From positions 1-41,991 of the forward strand of contig JAFMDF010000047.1 in assembly GCA_017857395.1 (NCBI GenBank): a DNA stretch of 41,991 nt, in the 5' to 3' direction. Source of the stretch: Bacteroidota bacterium (GTDB lineage: Bacteria; Bacteroidota; Bacteroidia; Chitinophagales; Saprospiraceae). A program made the translations under genes and the position numbers. Below the pieces are notes generated by a model that worked only from the letters and a program-made list of their open reading frames with translations, was not told the origin of the DNA and made no database searches. Below are positions 9,119 to 16,862 of the stretch, one piece after another. Numbering within the stretch: position 1 is the first letter of the stretch; each line of letters starts with the position of its first letter.

Positions 9119-11400
9119 CAGTTTTTTATATGATAATGTACCAATTGCCCAAAAGAAATATTTTCATCGTTAGGAGACATTTCTTTATGAAAATACAAGT
9201 CAAATTTAGCTCCTAAATGATGGATGATTAAATCTACTAATAATGCATTTTGAAAGACACCACCACTAAAAGTTAGTTGTCGAATATTTTGGGCAATAGC
9301 GACGTCTTCAATATATTTTACCAATAAAAAATGAAAATGAGCCGCTATGTATTCTCTGGATGCTTCCTGCCTTAAATCAGCTAGGAGTAGGCGCAAAATA
9401 TGTCTAGTTGTAAAGTTAAAGTTATCTTTATTTTCATCAAAAAAAGAAAAATTAGCGGATAATCCATTTTTTTGATAATATTGGAGTGCTTTTGTTTCCA
9501 ATAACATTGCTGCTTCTCCTTCATAGGTTTGTTTGTCCAAAATACCAACTAAGGACGCTACCGCATCGAATAACCGACCAATACTAGCCGTTTTTAAAGC
9601 ACTTCCTTTTTCTAATAATTTATGATAAATAGACCATTCTATTTTGCTAAATTTTTCTTTTAAAATGGGCATAGCCTCCGTTATATCCCAACAAAAAGAT
9701 AAGGCAGATATTCGAGGTTCTTTAGCCATTTTATCCCCTAAAATAAAATCGACATAATCTAAATGATGCTTTCTTTCAAACTGATAATTTTGATAAACAA
9801 AAAATTCGCCACCCCAAATATGTCCGTCATTGCCCAAGCCTGTGCCATCCCAAATGATACCTAAAATCGGTTGTTGGCTATCTACTAGATTATGTTCTCC
9901 TAAAATAGCTGCAAAATGTGCTTCATGGTGCTGAATACCGCTACTTGGTAGATTGAATTGAGCAGCTAATGCTTGCCCATAAATACTAGATGGATATTGT
10001 GGATGTTTATCTATTAAAATAATTTCAGGTTGGGTTTGGAATATATTCAAGAAATGATGAAGAGTATGTTTATAGTTTTCTTGTGTGTCAAAATTGTCTA
10101 AATCTCCTAAATATTGACTGACAAAACAATTGCTTTGATGTGCTAAAGAGAATGTGCTTTTTAACATAGCGCCCATTGCTAATATGGTCTTGGAAGAAAA
10201 ATTTAAAGTGGTAGAAATATAAGTTGGTGCATATCCTCTTGACCTACGAAGTATAATTTTTTGCTGCTTAAAATGCGTAAATTTTACGACACTATCATCT
10301 TGGGGAATAACGATTTTTCTATTATTGGTAACGATAAAATCGGCAATAAGAGAAAGCTCTTTTATGGCTTTTTTATTGTCATAAATAATGGGGCTATTGC
10401 TGATATTACCACTAGTGGCAATAATTGGTTTATCAAATTTTTTTAATAATAATTGATAAAGTGGCGTATAAGGGATTAGCGCACCAAAATAGTCTAAATT
10501 AGGGGCAATAGATGGAGCTAAAGTATCGGATGTTTTTTTATTTTTTAACAAAACAATAGGTGCAGAAATACTAGTTAATAATTCCTGTTCTTTCTTATTG
10601 ACAACCAACTCTTTTTTTAGCAATTTAAGACTAGGAAACATGACTGCAAAAGGCTTTGATAAGCGATGTTTTTTTTGTCTTAATACTTGAACAACTGATT
10701 CATTACTAGCATCACCCGTCAATAAATATCCGCCTATTCCTTTAATAGCTACAATTTTCCCAGTTTCCCAAAAAGAACAAATTGAATCAATAATTGCAGA
10801 TGTAGTAGCTGTAATAGCTTGTTGTTTAGTATCAAATAAATTCAATTGAATAGGGCAATCAGGACAGGAATTTGTCTGCGAAAAATATCGTCGATTGGTT
10901 TTATTTTTATATTCCTTTCTACAATTGGGGCACATTTTAAAAGTATCCATAGTCGTAAACGGTCGGTCATAAGGCAATCGTTGTATAATAGAATAGCGTG
11001 GGCCACAATTGGTACAAGTAATAAAAGGGTAGGCATTTCTCCGATTATCGGAGTCAAATAATTCATTTGTACAATCCGCACAAATGGCTGCATCAGGCGT
11101 TAATAATAAATTGGGTTTTCCTTTATGTTGACTAATTTTTATGTTAAAATAGGAAAAGGTTTTAGCGGAGACCTCGGTTAATTCATGAGCGGTTATCTGT
11201 GCTAAAATAGGCGGTTTTTCTAGAATCGTTTTTAAGAAATCTGTTGCTTTTTGTTTAACGGAATTAAATTCAATATGCACGCCGTCCACGTCATTATTCA
11301 CCCAACCAGTCAACTGAAACTGCTGCGCCAATAAACAAACAAAGGGGCGGAATCCGACCCCTTGCACTTGCCCTTTTATGTGGATATGCCATGTTTGCAT
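9103..11400 (-). CDS. hypF: carbamoyltransferase HypF
   Basis: HypF (765 residues, normal length) makes carbamoyl-adenylate from carbamoyl phosphate and ATP and passes the carbamoyl group to HypE. Domain order is canonical: acylphosphatase-like (1-90, with VQGVGFRPFV), a double zinc finger (C107/C110, C129/C132, C157/C160, C179/C182), a YrdC/Sua5-like domain (about 200-380) and a C-terminal Kae1-like domain with the HHEAHFA metal motif. It is the first hyp gene after the TonB receptor on the minus strand. Its final residues (CNTTL) are encoded inside an inverted repeat, so the original C-terminus may have been slightly altered. Confidence 0.95.
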   Translation of the reverse strand: MQTWHIHIKGQVQGVGFRPFVCLLAQQFQLTGWVNNDVDGVHIEFNSVKQKATDFLKTILEKPPILAQITAHELTEVSAKTFSYFNIKISQHKGKPNLLLTPDAAICADCTNELFDSDNRRNAYPFITCTNCGPRYSIIQRLPYDRPFTTMDTFKMCPNCRKEYKNKTNRRYFSQTNSCPDCPIQLNLFDTKQQAITATTSAIIDSICSFWETGKIVAIKGIGGYLLTGDASNESVVQVLRQKKHRLSKPFAVMFPSLKLLKKELVVNKKEQELLTSISAPIVLLKNKKTSDTLAPSIAPNLDYFGALIPYTPLYQLLLKKFDKPIIATSGNISNSPIIYDNKKAIKELSLIADFIVTNNRKIVIPQDDSVVKFTHFKQQKIILRRSRGYAPTYISTTLNFSSKTILAMGAMLKSTFSLAHQSNCFVSQYLGDLDNFDTQENYKHTLHHFLNIFQTQPEIILIDKHPQYPSSIYGQALAAQFNLPSSGIQHHEAHFAAILGEHNLVDSQQPILGIIWDGTGLGNDGHIWGGEFFVYQNYQFERKHHLDYVDFILGDKMAKEPRISALSFCWDITEAMPILKEKFSKIEWSIYHKLLEKGSALKTASIGRLFDAVASLVGILDKQTYEGEAAMLLETKALQYYQKNGLSANFSFFDENKDNFNFTTRHILRLLLADLRQEASREYIAAHFHFLLVKYIEDVAIAQNIRQLTFSGGVFQNALLVDLIIHHLGAKFDLYFHKEMSPNDENISFGQLVHYHIKNCNTTL

Positions 11401-11446
11401 ATTTATTTATATGGTTTCCTCTGAGAAACTCTGTGTTTTTCTCTGC

Positions 11447-11515
11447 GCAACTCTGTGTAATAACTCATAGACTTTAGTTGTTTCACAGAGTTACTTGGAG
11501 CTTTCACAGAGTTGC
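11447..11515. repeat. ctctgtg-type inverted repeat upstream of hypF
   Basis: GCAACTCTGTG (11447-11457) pairs with CACAGAGTTGC (11505-11515); a looser outer pair (gaaactctgtg near 11425, cacagagttac near 11484) shows the same word repeated. It occupies the 177-bp gap between the TonB receptor stop and the hypF start. Confidence 0.5.
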
Positions 11516-11577
11516 TCTAAGGTGAAAATTACGTACATTCTTTATATAAAAAAGAGCTGAAATAAAATTGTTCCGAC

Positions 11578-13734
11578 TTAATGAACCGCAGCCCCAAAAC
11601 GAGTCACAAAACCAATATTGATACTTCTACCAGCTTCTAAAAATACATTTTGATTACCTGGCGCACCTCTAGAAACATGACTGCGATAAGCTTTATCTGT
11701 TAAATTGGTCGCCCCAATCATCAACTTAGTATAAGGGAAATTATTGATTAATTCATGCAAATTTAAACCAGCATTGATACTTATCAGGGTATAACTTGGT
11801 GTTTCTTGTTCATTCGGTGCAATATCCGTTTGTTCACCCACCATTATAGCATCTGCTTGTACAAAAAAGCGATTGTCTCGGTCTCTAAAATGGATGCCTA
11901 GTATATTTTGTAAGGCAGGGATTTCAGACAATGGATTGCCCGTAATATCATTTTCCCCTTTGACATAAGACCCACTAAAAAAGACTTGCGAAAGCGTACC
12001 TAATTTAGCTTTTACACTCCATTCCAAACCAGTAATAGTGGCTTCTCCAATATTTTGAAATTGGATAGAAGGAGAACCATCAAACATTAAGCTTTGTCGC
12101 ACAAATAAATCGGTCAACTTATTCTGATAAAAATTCAATCCAGCTACTACTTTTTTATTATTAAACTTGGCACCCAATTCATAAAAAACACCTCTTTCTG
12201 GGTCTAAATTGGGATTAGGTACTAAAAAACCAGCACCAACGGCGGTAAAATGATATTTAGAAAATAAATCAGTCCCTCTAAAAGAATTCGCCAAATTGGC
12301 AGTTAAACTAAAGGTCTCTGTTGCTTTATATTTTATGCCTAAATTTCCAGAAAAGGCATTATCGGTATCTTCTCGGTTGTCATTATTATAAATTTCTGCA
12401 ATTGCTGGAATATCAAAAGGTCCATCTTCAATACTCGTATTTACATTATCAAAACGCACCGCAATTAAGGCATCCAATTTATCGCCGAAATGTAATTCCT
12501 CAATTGCAAATATACCGAGTCCTTTATAATAACTATCTGGTTGAATCTGGGTAAAAGGACGGTTAATTTCATTGACTTGAACGCCCATTGGGTTCATAAT
12601 CTTAATGGTCAAATCTCGATGTGTACCAATTCTATGTTCATTAATATAATCTAAACCAACGGTTAATTTAGCCTTCTTTTTCTGATTAAAAGACATAAAG
12701 AATTTACCACCAAAATTAGGGACATCTACATCGAGCATTGGATGAATTTCTCGGTTGACATTCATAGTCATTGGAAAAAAGACATTGGTAAATTGGTCAA
12801 TATGTAAATTTTGTTTTTTATAAAAAAGACGCACTCCAACAGAAGCTATTTTGTCAGACACTTCTTTTATATCATAAGACACATTCAAAGCTCGTTGCTC
12901 ATCCGGTGCAAACCTTCTAATAATTCTTGGTGGACCTGGCGCACCTAAACCACCTGGGAATCCGACATTATCATTCTTGAAATATTTACCACTTATTTCT
13001 AAACGCTGATTTTCCTGTGGGGAAAAACCCAAATTAAAATCCACATTAGTAGATTCAAATTGACTATTCGAAATTTCATCGCCATTCCCATCTGTAATAT
13101 TATCGGCATTTCTACCACCAACGCCAATTAAAAAATCAATACCATTTCCTCGACCCTCCAATTCTGCTCGACCTCGTAGATGGTTATTAACCGATTGAAA
13201 ACCGCCATATAAACTGCCACCAATTTTAAAATCTTTATTATAACCAGATTCCGCTTTTCTAGTAATAATATTCACCAAACCGCCGACCGCATCACTTCCC
13301 CAAAAAGCAGAGGCAGGACCTTTCACCACCTCCATTCGTTCTATTTGAAAAGGGTCAATTAAACTGAAAGTTCGAATCCGTCCACCTACAAATGGATTAC
13401 CATCAATCAAAACAGGAGCTCTTTCTCTAGACAAACCTCTAATAATCGGCGTACTGACCAAACCACCATCACTTTGGCGAACTATCCCCGGTTCATACTT
13501 TAATGCCTCGACGGGTGTCATAGGCATTTCTTCTTCTATTTGACTTTTTGAAATAATACCTATTGTTAAGGGTAAATCAGCTATTGGGGTTTCCGAACGA
13601 GTAGCAGAAACCAATACTTCGTCAATATCAATGGATAATCTAATAGAATCTGAATTTCTTTGTGCGTAAAGATTGGGTGTTTGGAAAGCTATTAAAAAAG
13701 AAAAAGTTGCAAAAAGGAAAATTGATTTTCTCAT
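11578..13734 (-). CDS. TonB-dependent outer-membrane receptor
   Basis: A 718-residue receptor with a Sec signal peptide (residues 1-24, ending NLYAQ), a TonB-box-like DEVLVSATR segment, a plug domain (about 37-150, with PIIRGLSRERAPVLIDGNPF and KGPASAFWGSDAVGG), and a 22-stranded-barrel-like remainder ending near SINIGFVTRFG. Such receptors take up metal chelates, haem, cobalamin or other large substrates. The ligand cannot be read from sequence. Because it heads the minus-strand run to hypF and shares a divergent control region with the hydrogenase operon, uptake of a nickel or iron chelate for hydrogenase assembly is an attractive inference, but only that. Confidence 0.88.
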   Translation of the reverse strand: MRKSIFLFATFSFLIAFQTPNLYAQRNSDSIRLSIDIDEVLVSATRSETPIADLPLTIGIISKSQIEEEMPMTPVEALKYEPGIVRQSDGGLVSTPIIRGLSRERAPVLIDGNPFVGGRIRTFSLIDPFQIERMEVVKGPASAFWGSDAVGGLVNIITRKAESGYNKDFKIGGSLYGGFQSVNNHLRGRAELEGRGNGIDFLIGVGGRNADNITDGNGDEISNSQFESTNVDFNLGFSPQENQRLEISGKYFKNDNVGFPGGLGAPGPPRIIRRFAPDEQRALNVSYDIKEVSDKIASVGVRLFYKKQNLHIDQFTNVFFPMTMNVNREIHPMLDVDVPNFGGKFFMSFNQKKKAKLTVGLDYINEHRIGTHRDLTIKIMNPMGVQVNEINRPFTQIQPDSYYKGLGIFAIEELHFGDKLDALIAVRFDNVNTSIEDGPFDIPAIAEIYNNDNREDTDNAFSGNLGIKYKATETFSLTANLANSFRGTDLFSKYHFTAVGAGFLVPNPNLDPERGVFYELGAKFNNKKVVAGLNFYQNKLTDLFVRQSLMFDGSPSIQFQNIGEATITGLEWSVKAKLGTLSQVFFSGSYVKGENDITGNPLSEIPALQNILGIHFRDRDNRFFVQADAIMVGEQTDIAPNEQETPSYTLISINAGLNLHELINNFPYTKLMIGATNLTDKAYRSHVSRGAPGNQNVFLEAGRSINIGFVTRFGAAVH

Positions 13735-13769
13735 AAAGCGATGGATTTATTTTTGGTTTGAAATGGGTT

Positions 13770-13787
13770 TTAGAAAATTTTTTCTAA
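13770..13787. promoter_or_regulatory. palindromic operator 1
   Basis: TTAGAAAATTTTTTCTAA: perfect 8-bp arms TTAGAAAA/TTTTCTAA with a 2-bp centre. It is the copy closest to the TonB receptor, 36 bp before its start codon and just downstream of a candidate minus-strand -7 box, a position suited to repression of that gene. Confidence 0.7.
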
Positions 13788-13800
13788 AAAAACCATTTGT

Positions 13801-13808
13801 CAAATGTA
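13801..13808 (-). promoter_or_regulatory. candidate -7 box for TonB receptor
   Basis: On the minus strand this reads TACATTTG, matching the Bacteroidota -7 consensus TAnnTTTG. I do not see a well-spaced -33 TTG element, so the call is tentative. Operator 1 would lie close to the resulting transcription start. Confidence 0.35.
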
Positions 13809-13850
13809 GGAAATGAAGAAATTTAATTTGGTATATTCTTTCAAATAAAA

Positions 13851-13868
13851 TTAGAAAACTTTTTCTAA
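13851..13868. promoter_or_regulatory. palindromic operator 2
   Basis: TTAGAAAACTTTTTCTAA: same 8-bp arms as operator 1 with centre CT. It lies midway in the divergent region, 81 bp centre to centre from operator 1 and 67 bp from operator 3, and could serve both directions. Confidence 0.7.
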
Positions 13869-13905
13869 AAGGTTGTTTTTAGACTCCAGTAGCATTAAAA
13901 TGTAC

Positions 13906-13913
13906 TATATTTG
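13906..13913 (+). promoter_or_regulatory. candidate -7 box for the hydrogenase operon
   Basis: TATATTTG matches TAnnTTTG. A -33 TTG at the expected spacing is not evident. Transcription would begin about 5-8 bp downstream, inside or at the edge of operator 3, and give a leader of roughly 105 nt before the small-subunit ATG. Confidence 0.4.
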
Positions 13914-13917
13914 GACT

Positions 13918-13935
13918 TTAGAAAATGTTTTCTAG
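13918..13935. promoter_or_regulatory. palindromic operator 3
   Basis: TTAGAAAATGTTTTCTAG: arms as in the other two copies except for the last base. It begins 5 bp after the candidate -7 box, so a bound dimer would block the hydrogenase promoter. Confidence 0.65.
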
Positions 13936-14024
13936 GCAGAATTAAACCTAAAGTTTAGATTTATGTAGAAAGCCACTTAACTTGCTCTAAATTCTGTGAA
14001 AATTGATTTACGTAAAATATAATT

Positions 14025-15233
14025 ATGTCAGCATTAAGTGTATCAGCAAGTTTACTTCCAACTAATATTGAGGAAGTGCATGCTTTCTGGATAGCAGGAG
14101 GAAGTTGTGACGGTTGTTCTATAGCCATTGTTGGTGCGACTTCTCCGTCGGTGGAAGATTTGCTGCGAGGGGTCATACCCGGTGCACCAAAAATAGTTTT
14201 GCATCATCCCGTATTAGCGGTCACAGCAGGAGAGAAATTTATGGCGCCATTTCGTTTAGCAGCGGAAGGAAAATTAGGTGCGCCATTTGTCGTCGTCTGT
14301 GAAGGGTCTATTATGGATGAAGGACTTGCGGGCGCTACAGGTGGATATTGGTCAGGCTTAGGTGCTGATGAAGATGAAAATGGCGACCCTCAACCGATTC
14401 CTTCGTCTAGTTGGGTGAAAAGGATGTCTAAGCATGCCGCAGCTATGATAGCAGTTGGTACTTGTGCTACTTGGGGAGGGATTCCCGCAGCAGCAGGTAA
14501 TCCGACTAATTCAGCGGGTTTAATGGATTTTTTAGGAGAAGATTATAGAAGTGGCTTAGGTTTGCCTGTGGTGAATATACCAGGTTGTGCGCCACAAGGG
14601 GATAATATGACAGAGACCATTGCAGCAGTTTTATTATTTCTGCACGGTTTAGGCCCATTGCCTGAATTTGATGAATTAGGACGCCCTGCTTGGTTATTTG
14701 GAGAGACGGTACATAGAGGTTGTACCCGTGCTGGATTTTATGAAGAAGGGGAGTTTGCAGAAGAATATGGCGATAAAGAATGTTTGGTAGAAGTAGGTTG
14801 TTGGGGCCCTGTGGTACAATGTAATATTAACAAACGAGGAGCTATCGGTGGAATGGGTGGATGTATGAATGTTGGCGCGCCTTGTATTGGTTGTACCATG
14901 CCCGGTTTTCCAGATAGTTTTGCCCCTTTCTATGCCACACCTCCAGGAACGATTGTGTCTTCCAATATTTCAAGAGTAACAGGTTCAATAGTTGGGAATC
15001 TGCGTAAAATGACCCAGAATTATCAAAATAGAACAGCTAAATGGAATAGAGATGGCAAAGTACCATCTGGCTGGGGGCATGTGGAAGAACCAAATTTAAT
15101 AGAAAAAGTAGCGCATTTCGCTTATCAAAAATTACAATTTTGGAATAGCCCCAAACCCAAAGAATCGACGCATGGCAATATATTAGAACATAAAATGGAT
15201 TGGAAGAAAGAGAATGGGAAGCTAAAAGTTTAG
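14025..15233 (+). CDS. [NiFe]-hydrogenase small subunit, group 1h/1l-like
   Basis: The electron-transfer subunit (402 residues) carries the iron-sulfur relay. Proximal-cluster cysteines are C28-D-G-C31, C147 (GTCATWGG) and C188 (PGCAP). Distal ligands are H230-x2-C233, C253 and C259, and medial ligands C266, C287 and C290, with an extra C280 nearby. The block GCWGPVVQCNINKRG followed by CIGCTMPGFPD resembles the actinobacterial-type high-affinity enzymes (group 1h) and relatives such as 1l. Unlike classical group 1 enzymes it has no twin-arginine signal peptide and no C-terminal membrane helix; it ends in a charged tail. Oxidation of H2 at the cytoplasmic face, with separate proteins giving membrane contact, is inferred. 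Group assignment needs a phylogeny. Confidence 0.93.
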   Translation: MSALSVSASLLPTNIEEVHAFWIAGGSCDGCSIAIVGATSPSVEDLLRGVIPGAPKIVLHHPVLAVTAGEKFMAPFRLAAEGKLGAPFVVVCEGSIMDEGLAGATGGYWSGLGADEDENGDPQPIPSSSWVKRMSKHAAAMIAVGTCATWGGIPAAAGNPTNSAGLMDFLGEDYRSGLGLPVVNIPGCAPQGDNMTETIAAVLLFLHGLGPLPEFDELGRPAWLFGETVHRGCTRAGFYEEGEFAEEYGDKECLVEVGCWGPVVQCNINKRGAIGGMGGCMNVGAPCIGCTMPGFPDSFAPFYATPPGTIVSSNISRVTGSIVGNLRKMTQNYQNRTAKWNRDGKVPSGWGHVEEPNLIEKVAHFAYQKLQFWNSPKPKESTHGNILEHKMDWKKENGKLKV

Positions 15234-15308
15234 TTGGCTATTCAGAACAGAGAGCAGAGACCATTTCATTAAGGGAAGAGAGACAAATCTTGGATAAAAT
15301 AATTAAAA

Positions 15309-15596
15309 ATGGACGAAGCAACTTTATATCAAAATTTCTACTTATGGCTTGGTGTCGCAACGGTGTTAATCATTGCAGCGGCTGCCCTATTAATTATGGT
15401 ATGGATGGCAGCTCGTAGAATTCTTCGATTGGCAACTGCTGCCTTAGGATTAGTTGAGCAAATTCGTGCGAATACCAATAGTATTTGGGGATTAGAAACA
15501 ACCAACGAAGTAGCTGTAGATATTTTAGAAGGGGCAAAAGCTATCGAAACGCACGCAGGTATGGTGGTAGAAGCTATGCACGAAGTGGATAAATAA
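15309..15596 (+). CDS. small membrane protein 1 of hydrogenase array (family A)
   Basis: A 95-residue protein: short acidic start, one long hydrophobic helix (about 12-35) followed by a basic AARR stop-transfer, then a helical tail. The tail motif NTNSIWGLETTNEVAVDILE followed by GAKAIETHAG aligns with the tails of the second and fourth proteins of the array (shared pattern NTxxI...T.V...I...A..I..H). The basic residues after the helix suggest that the tail faces the cytoplasm. It lies 75 bp after the small-subunit stop and 50 bp before the next array gene. I know no characterised homologue; a scaffold or quinone-channel role is hypothesis. Confidence 0.8.
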   Translation: MDEATLYQNFYLWLGVATVLIIAAAALLIMVWMAARRILRLATAALGLVEQIRANTNSIWGLETTNEVAVDILEGAKAIETHAGMVVEAMHEVDK

Positions 15597-15610
15597 TCAG
15601 GTGACGTATG

Positions 15611-15645
15611 ACTCATCACTTATAACTCATCACTCATCACTCAAT
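15611..15645. repeat. actcatcact-type leader
   Basis: Low-complexity words (actcatcact, ataactcat, cactcatcac) fill the gap directly before the second array gene. Very similar text precedes the third array gene, the large-subunit gene, and the end of the glutamine synthetase gene near 31798. Confidence 0.45.
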
Positions 15646-15646
15646 T

Positions 15647-15961
15647 ATGGAAGCAGTAGCAATAATCTGGATAGTTTCTTTGGTCGTCGGTTTAGTCGTC
15701 ATCGGCGTCGTTGCTTTCTTATTAAGTCGTATTAATAATACGGCTAAAGAAATTGATGTTGCCGCCAGTAAAATTTGGACACAAGGAAAAATGGTAGCGA
15801 ATAATACTATTCAAATTCCTTTGTTTCTATCTACCACCAATCGAGTAGTCAATCAAATTTATGATACGGCAGTAAATATTGTTGGTGGCGCAGAAGCGAT
15901 TAAAAAACATACAGAAGGTTGCCCTGGTTGCCCCGATTGCATTTTAAAAGAGAAAAGGTAA
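15647..15961 (+). CDS. small membrane protein 2 of hydrogenase array (family A, cysteine tail)
   Basis: A 104-residue protein with an N-terminal transmembrane helix (about 3-26) and a helical tail belonging to family A (NNTIQIPLFLSTTNRVVNQI, then GGAEAIKKH). It differs from its siblings by the C-terminal sequence CPGCPDC (residues 92-98), three cysteines in CxxCxxC spacing that could hold a metal, a cluster or a disulfide. If the tail is cytoplasmic, as the basic residues after the helix suggest, it would lie near the hydrogenase small subunit. Electron-relay or assembly functions are speculative. Confidence 0.78.
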   Translation: MEAVAIIWIVSLVVGLVVIGVVAFLLSRINNTAKEIDVAASKIWTQGKMVANNTIQIPLFLSTTNRVVNQIYDTAVNIVGGAEAIKKHTEGCPGCPDCILKEKR

Positions 15962-15992
15962 TTCATCATTTATCGTTCATCATTCATCGTTT
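15961..15992. repeat. attcatcatt-type leader
   Basis: Tandem words attcatcatt / tatcgttcat / cattcatcgt overlap the end of the second array gene by one base and run to the ATG of the third. Confidence 0.45.
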
Positions 15993-15995
15993 TTT

Positions 15996-16286
15996 ATGTA
16001 CACCTTATTAATGGTACTCACAATTTTGGCAGTATTGCTACTAGTATTTGTACTAGTCAAATATTTAAGAAGCATTATTTCTTTATTGAATAGTATTGGC
16101 GGGGCAGGAGATAGTTATTTAGCTAAATTAAGATTAGGATTACGAGCTATTGAAACAGAAACAGGGCATTTACCTGTCGAAGTAACTAAATTAAATGGAA
16201 CATTGACGAATACCGCAGGCGGATTAAAAGTAGTAGATGACCATTTGGTGGGCGCAATAGAAGCGGTTGTAAAACAAGGGCAGTAA
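15996..16286 (+). CDS. small membrane protein 3 of hydrogenase array (family B)
   Basis: A 96-residue protein with an N-terminal hydrophobic helix (about 3-22) and a helical tail. The segment LNGTLTNTAGGLKVVDDHLV aligns with INGALSQLHGGLSSVDGHLV in the fifth array protein, defining a second family (pattern NGxL....GGL..VD.HLV). The KYLRS after the helix suggests a cytoplasmic tail. It ends just before a 150-bp block of short hairpins. No known function; presumably part of the hydrogenase membrane assembly. Confidence 0.78.
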   Translation: MYTLLMVLTILAVLLLVFVLVKYLRSIISLLNSIGGAGDSYLAKLRLGLRAIETETGHLPVEVTKLNGTLTNTAGGLKVVDDHLVGAIEAVVKQGQ

Positions 16287-16291
16287 AACTA

Positions 16292-16448
16292 AGTAAGTCC
16301 TCAATACATGCTCGTCAGGAGGACGAGCAGATACCCATTCCTAGTCTGGAGACTAGGAATATCGGTAGTATATAGGTAGTCGATGTTTCTAGTCTCCAGA
16401 CTAGGAACGACTATCCGCAGGTCTCCTGACCTGCATTGAGAACTTACT
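16292..16448. repeat. cluster of GTC-TCCW-GAC hairpins within an outer inverted repeat
   Basis: Four short hairpins lie in a row: TGCTCGTC-AGGAG-GACGAGCA (16309-16329), ATTCCTAGTC-TGGA-GACTAGGAAT (16337-16360), TTCTAGTC-TCCA-GACTAGGAA (16387-16407) and GCAGGTC-TCCT-GACCTGC (16417-16434). Each closes with GTC...GAC around a TCCT, TCCA or TGGA-like loop while the outer stem differs. All are enclosed by AGTAAGTCCTCAATAC (from 16292) and GCATTGAGAACTTACT (16433-16448). The same hairpin type recurs at 21.1 and 22.65 kb. Confidence 0.75.
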
Positions 16449-16486
16449 AACCTAATAATTAATTAACTAATAATCAATCGACCAAT

Positions 16487-16780
16487 ATGCCACAAGCAGT
16501 ATTCATCCTTTGGGCAATTTTATTAATCGTAACCGTTTTACTGTTGCCTTATATTGTTTATTTATTACACCGAACTTGGGTGGCTTCTCGTAATATTGAA
16601 CGCTATTTCAAAGAGATGTTGGAAGCGGGTGTAGGAATCGCTGGAAATACGGAACACATCAAAGCATTAGATGATACCATTGGCGTAGCTTCTGGCATTT
16701 TAGAAGTAGCTGGAGATATTAATACACACGCTGAAACCGTAAAAGATACCCTAGGCGGAAGAGCCGCAAAATTGAATTAA
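16487..16780 (+). CDS. small membrane protein 4 of hydrogenase array (family A)
   Basis: A 97-residue protein with a hydrophobic N-terminal helix (about 5-27) and a family A tail: GNTEHIKALDDTIGVASGIL, then EVAGDINTHAETV, matching the first array protein most closely. The region after the helix (HRTWVASR) is basic, again consistent with a cytoplasmic tail. It lies between the hairpin block and a second repeat block, and keeps its reading frame and size despite them, which argues that it is a real gene. Function unknown. Confidence 0.78.
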   Translation: MPQAVFILWAILLIVTVLLLPYIVYLLHRTWVASRNIERYFKEMLEAGVGIAGNTEHIKALDDTIGVASGILEVAGDINTHAETVKDTLGGRAAKLN

Positions 16781-16791
16781 TAGGTTGGTAA

Positions 16792-16858
16792 TTAGTGATT
16801 GGTAACAGGTGATTAGTTAGCACCGTCCAATCACCAATCACCAATCACCAATCACTAA
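16792..16858. repeat. ccaatca tandem repeat with hairpin
   Basis: Four exact tandem copies of ccaatca (16827-16854) pair with TTAGTGATTGGTAACAGGTG upstream (from 16792), giving a hairpin that ends a few bases before the ATG of the fifth array gene. It could modulate translation or be filler. Confidence 0.5.
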
Positions 16859-16862
16859 AAAA

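Noticed and set aside
16292-16448. CRISPR array
   Set aside because: The hairpins differ in stem sequence and spacing, there is no constant direct repeat with unique spacers, and no cas gene is near.
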